In this document: positions 6,276 through 8,926 of the stretch, piece by piece
How positions within the stretch are numbered: position 1 is the stretch's first letter
Layout of the letters: every line of letters starts with the position of its first letter
Assembly (NCBI GenBank): GCA_900554275.1
Contig: USGS01000067.1
Location: forward strand, 1-8,926
Direction of reading: 5' to 3'
Origin: an uncultured Eubacteriales bacterium
GTDB taxonomy: Bacteria; Bacillota; Clostridia; Oscillospirales; Oscillospiraceae
DNA length: 8,926 nucleotides
Notes under the pieces: generated by a model
What the model saw: only the letters and a program-made list of their open reading frames with translations
What the model was told of the DNA's origin: nothing
Databases searched by the model: none
Position numbers and translations under genes: made by a program

Positions 6276-6487
6276 GTTAATGTTATTGCCGCGTACATAA
6301 AAATGTCATAAATAAAATGTCGAAAACTATAAAGAACTGCCGTAATATGAAACTTGTGAAAATCTTTAACAATGAGGGATTTTGCGCGTTTTCCTGTAAC
6401 GAACCAAAACACAAAATTGGTAGGGAAAACAAACTTTATTTCAGGGCGGCAGCACCGAAGACGAGCGGCGCAAATGGGGGGAGAGGG
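6276..6487. other. AT-rich divergent intergenic stretch, no gene seen
   Basis: About 210 bases between the cstA and yhaM promoters, much richer in A/T than the flanking genes up to about 6445. Open frames crossing it on either strand lack binding sites and give protein-like sequence with no recognisable motif. A short ACCAA/TTGGT inverted repeat (6403-6407, 6417-6421) is the only small symmetry noted. The stretch could hold upstream regulatory sites or a small RNA, but I see nothing that supports either specifically. Confidence 0.6.
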
Positions 6488-6516
6488 TTGTCACAAGGAG
6501 GGAAACGTGCTATCAT
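6488..6516 (+). promoter_or_regulatory. Promoter of the YhaM-like gene
   Basis: TTGTCA (6488-6493), a 17-base spacer and TATCAT (6511-6516) make a good housekeeping-type promoter. The predicted start is near 6523, giving a leader of about 25 bases with GAGGAGG before the ATG at 6548. This also argues against translation starting at the upstream in-frame ATG at 6515, which overlaps the -10 box. Confidence 0.78.
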
Positions 6517-6547
6517 GACCACAACGAGAAAAGAGGAGGACATTCCC

Positions 6548-7495
6548 ATGGAGTACAATCTGCCGGTAAACGCCATGTCGATCAACGACGAGGTGGAGGG
6601 CTTTTACATATTGAAGAGCGCCAATCCAAAGGTGACGGCCAACGGAAAGCCGTTTCTGACGGGGGCGCTCAGCGACCGCACCGGCGTCATCGAGATGAAG
6701 GTGTGGGACTACGCCGGGCCGCTGACCGCCGCCGACGAGGGAAAGGTGGTCAAGGTGCGGGGCACGGTGGGTGAGTTCCGGGGCACGCCCCAGTTCACCG
6801 CCAGCCGGATACGGCTGGCAGCGGCGGACGATCCGGTGGACTCGGCGTCGTTGGTGCCCACCGCGCCCATCGACCGGGAGCAGGCCATGGCCGCGCTGGA
6901 GAAGTGGGTGACGTCCATCGAGGACGGGGACTACCGGGCGGTGGCGCAGGCCATGCTGAAGCGGCACAGGCAGGCGCTGGAGAGCATCCCGGCGGCCAAG
7001 AGCGTACACCACGCGTTTTTGGGCGGACTGCTGATGCACACGGGCAACATGATGCGCATCGCGGATTTTCTGGCGGGGATGTACGCGGACACCGTGGACC
7101 GCAGTCTGCTGCTGACGGGGACGCTGCTCCACGACATGGCCAAGGAGCAGGAGTTCGCGTTCTCCCAGCTGGGGCTGGCCACGGACTACTCTGTGAAGGG
7201 CCAGCTGCTGGGCCATCTGGTCATGGGGGCGCAGGAGACGGCCCGGGTGGCGGAGGAGCTGGGCGTGCCGGAGGAGAAATCGGTGCTGCTGCAGCATCTG
7301 ATCTTGTCCCATCACGGCGAGCCGGAGTTCGGCGCGGCGGTGCGGCCGCTGTGCGCCGAGGCGGAGCTGCTGAGCCTCATCGACGCGGTGGACAGCCGGA
7401 TGGAGATCTACCGGGAAACGTATGACACCATGGAGGCGGAGACGTTCTCTCCCCGGATCTTTGCGCTGGAGAAAAAGGTGTTCAAGCACAGGTGA
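6548..7495 (+). CDS. yhaM: YhaM-like 3'-5' exoribonuclease
   Basis: A 315-residue protein, almost exactly the length of Bacillus subtilis YhaM, a metal-dependent exoribonuclease that degrades RNA and single-stranded DNA from the 3' end. Residues 1-92 look like an OB-fold nucleic acid binding domain (FLTGALSDRTGVIEMKVWD, 36-54; VVKVRGTVGEFRGTPQFT, 67-84). Residues about 150-290 form an HD domain: VHHAFLGGLLMHTGNM (153-168), LLHDMAKEQEF (193-203, the His-Asp pair), GHLVMGAQ (222-229), LSHHGEPEFGAA (253-264) and LLSLIDAVDSRM (274-285). All expected metal-ligand positions are occupied, so it should be active. The start is set by GAGGAGG 8 bases before the ATG at 6548. It is a single-gene unit with its own promoter and terminator. 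Confidence 0.93.
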   Translation: MEYNLPVNAMSINDEVEGFYILKSANPKVTANGKPFLTGALSDRTGVIEMKVWDYAGPLTAADEGKVVKVRGTVGEFRGTPQFTASRIRLAAADDPVDSASLVPTAPIDREQAMAALEKWVTSIEDGDYRAVAQAMLKRHRQALESIPAAKSVHHAFLGGLLMHTGNMMRIADFLAGMYADTVDRSLLLTGTLLHDMAKEQEFAFSQLGLATDYSVKGQLLGHLVMGAQETARVAEELGVPEEKSVLLQHLILSHHGEPEFGAAVRPLCAEAELLSLIDAVDSRMEIYRETYDTMEAETFSPRIFALEKKVFKHR

Positions 7496-7561
7496 AGAAA
7501 AACGACCACAGGCTTTGCCGTGGAACGGAGGCTGAAAACGCCAAAACCCGTATGAATGCTA

Positions 7562-7604
7562 AGAAAATCGCGCAACCCGCACGGTTGCGCGATTTTCTGC
7601 CTTT
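7562..7604. terminator. Terminator between convergent yhaM and lipoprotein genes
   Basis: Positions 7562-7577 pair perfectly with 7583-7598 (16 bp) around a CGCAC loop. The stem has a GC-rich core (CGCGCAACC) and A/T-rich feet, so each strand shows a GATTTTCT tract at the 3' side, with CTTTTCT following on the plus strand. It lies 66 bases past the yhaM stop and about 20 bases past the lipoprotein stop, so it can serve both. The 66 bases before it hold no gene. Confidence 0.82.
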
Positions 7605-7619
7605 TCTAAAAATCTTGGG

Positions 7620-8549
7620 TCAGCCCATATCGGCGGACAGTGCCTTGTCGATTTGGGCTTGCAGCGCCTCCGCCTGATTCTTTTCCGTAATAGCACCCAC
7701 GATGGGGTCACCCACGATGTTGCCGTTCCTGTCAACCACATAGGTGGTGGGATAGGCAAAGATATTGGTGGTGAACTTGCCGGCCTCTCCATCGGAAGCA
7801 AAATACACGTTCTGATAGGTCGCGCCCTTCTTGGCAAGCACATCCTTGGCCTCGGAAATGGCCGTCTCGTTGCCGTCCAGCGTGAAGGTGTTGACGCCGA
7901 TGAGGGCGCCGCCCTTCTCCGCAAGCTCCTTGTTCAGCGCGTCCAGCTCGGCAAGCTCTCCCACGCAGGGGTTACAGGTGGTAAACCAAAAATTCACAAC
8001 GGTGACGGCGTTTTTGGCGAACAGCTCGCTGCTCTTCACCGTGTTACCGTCCAGATCCTTGCCCTCAAAGGCGGGAAACTTCTGCATACTGCCATCGTCA
8101 GGCGGCGTGGTCATATCGCTGCCCGCCGGGACGTTCGTATTGTCATCACTATCAGGCGTCTCTGACAGCCAGGGATACTTCGTCTCCAGCTCCGCCCGTT
8201 GGTTCTCAATATCCTTGATCTTGGTGGCCTCGCCGGTGAGCAGCGTCAGCTCCTCCTCGGTGAACTGATCCTTGGCGTTCTCGATGGTCTTGAGCAGAAA
8301 ATCGCCGTAGTTGCCGCCGTCCTCTATCATGGCCATGCCCTTATCGGCTGCCATAAAGAGCTTTTCCCAAAGAGCTGTGTTTTCCGACAGGATGGCATTT
8401 TCCTGCGCCATCAGCTGCTCGTACAGCGCCTTTGCCTCTTCACTGCCATCCTTGCCGTCCGTGTCCTCCGCGGGCTTTGTGCCACAGGCGACCATACCGG
8501 CGGCCAGCACCAGCGCCAGCAGCAGTGTGATGATTTTCTTTACGTTCAT
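7620..8549 (-). CDS. TlpA/ResA-like thioredoxin-fold lipoprotein
   Basis: A 309-residue exported lipoprotein. Residues 1-22 are a lipoprotein signal peptide (MNVKK, a hydrophobic core, then GMVAC with lipidated Cys22). An acidic linker leads to a largely helical region (about 38-128, rich in Glu, Lys, Ala and Leu) that I do not recognise, then a low-complexity Asp/Pro/Thr linker (130-155). Residues 156-305 are a TlpA/ResA-type thioredoxin domain: FPAFEGKDLDGNTV (158-171), VVNFWFTTCNPC with the CNPC redox pair at Cys192 and Cys195, and the cis-proline loop AYPTTYVVD (265-273). It should act on the outer face of the membrane as a thiol-disulfide reductase or oxidase. It overlaps the upstream ferredoxin gene by ATGA, and GGAGG lies 7 bases before its ATG, so the two are translated together. 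Its partner and substrate are unknown. Confidence 0.92.
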   Translation of the reverse strand: MNVKKIITLLLALVLAAGMVACGTKPAEDTDGKDGSEEAKALYEQLMAQENAILSENTALWEKLFMAADKGMAMIEDGGNYGDFLLKTIENAKDQFTEEELTLLTGEATKIKDIENQRAELETKYPWLSETPDSDDNTNVPAGSDMTTPPDDGSMQKFPAFEGKDLDGNTVKSSELFAKNAVTVVNFWFTTCNPCVGELAELDALNKELAEKGGALIGVNTFTLDGNETAISEAKDVLAKKGATYQNVYFASDGEAGKFTTNIFAYPTTYVVDRNGNIVGDPIVGAITEKNQAEALQAQIDKALSADMG

Positions 8550-8926
8550 TTTGTTTCCTCCGTTTTTAATTTATCTACAGGTTCTACAGGTTCTTTTTTG
8601 CCGTCTCCAAAGCCGTAGCGGAAGCTGACGGCGTTGGTGGGACAGGCGCGGATGCACATCCCGCAGCGGATGCACTCGGTGTGGTTGGGCGTTTTTGTCA
8701 CGTCCACATCCATTTTGCAGGCCTTGGCGCATTTCCCGCAGGAGACGCATTTGTTCCCGTCCACCTTCATCTGGAACAGGGACACCCTGTTAAACAGCGC
8801 GTAAAACGCACCCAGCGGGCAGAGCCACTTGCAAAACGGTCGGTAGAATAGTACGCTCAGCACGATCACCGACAGCAGGATGCTGAATTTCCAGGTAAAC
8901 AGCTTGCCCAGCGCCGCCCGGATGCC
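8546..8926 (-). CDS. NapH-like 4Fe-4S membrane protein, partial
   Basis: The C-terminal 126 residues of a larger protein; the frame is open through the right edge of the window, so the N-terminus is missing. A hydrophobic membrane segment (about 14-30) is followed by YRPFCKWLCPLGAFYALF, with the C-x3-CP motif of NapH/MauN/RdxA-type polyferredoxins at the membrane face. Two ferredoxin clusters follow: CVSCGKCAKAC and CIRCGMCIRACP, each C-x2-C-x2-C-x3-C, enough for two 4Fe-4S centres. The tail (GDGKKEPVEPVDKLKTEETK) is charged. Such proteins pass electrons between cytoplasm, membrane and outside-facing redox partners. The overlap with the thioredoxin lipoprotein gene suggests that protein as the partner. 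Specific pathway unknown; a respiratory nitrate role cannot be claimed here. Confidence 0.9.
   Translation of the reverse strand, partial: GIRAALGKLFTWKFSILLSVIVLSVLFYRPFCKWLCPLGAFYALFNRVSLFQMKVDGNKCVSCGKCAKACKMDVDVTKTPNHTECIRCGMCIRACPTNAVSFRYGFGDGKKEPVEPVDKLKTEETK

Noticed and set aside
6107..6412. Minus-strand 101-codon frame starting in the AT-rich gap and running into cstA
   Set aside because: It has no recognisable motif, overlaps the start of cstA in another frame and crosses the probable cstA promoter.
7492..7677. Plus-strand 61-codon frame after yhaM
   Set aside because: It spans the terminator hairpin and the end of the convergent lipoprotein gene and has no binding site or motif.

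Overview
The window looks like ordinary chromosome from a GC-rich, low-oxygen Firmicute, most likely an Oscillospiraceae-type gut anaerobe. The clues are strongly G/C-biased third codon positions, AGGAGG-type ribosome binding sites, a YhaM-type exoribonuclease, a type III pantothenate kinase next to an ECF transporter S component, and a lipoprotein thioredoxin beside a NapH-like ferredoxin membrane protein. The taxon is an inference from gene content and composition; there is no marker gene in the window.

Layout. Positions 1-166 hold no gene but carry three perfect hairpins. A minus-strand operon follows: an ECF S component (959-1600) and then coaX (167-931), which probably import pantothenate and phosphorylate it as the first step to coenzyme A. 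A divergent 195-bp gap carries promoters for both directions and a GTGA-N6-TCAC dyad. A plus-strand short-chain dehydrogenase (1796-2569) follows and ends at a terminator shared with the next, convergent unit. That unit is a minus-strand pair: a glycerate kinase (3433-4542) and a SpoU/TrmH RNA methyltransferase (2607-3431), separated by one base. Its promoter sits in the terminator of the next gene upstream, a short CstA-family transporter on the minus strand (4663-6174) with a GTG start.

A roughly 370-bp, AT-rich divergent region (6175-6547) separates cstA from a plus-strand YhaM-like 3'-5' exoribonuclease (6548-7495). That gene ends at a 16-bp perfect hairpin, which probably also serves the convergent minus-strand operon at the right edge. 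The right-edge operon is a NapH-like polyferredoxin membrane protein (8546 to beyond the window) overlapping by ATGA with a thioredoxin-fold lipoprotein (7620-8549). Together they look like a small electron-export or thiol-redox module at the cell surface.

Most genes belong to well-known families. I see no CRISPR array, mobile element, tRNA, rRNA or obviously new multi-gene system. The most worthwhile leads are the redox pair with its unassigned helical domain, the regulatory dyads, the promoter-within-terminator arrangement and the 44-base perfect palindrome at the left.
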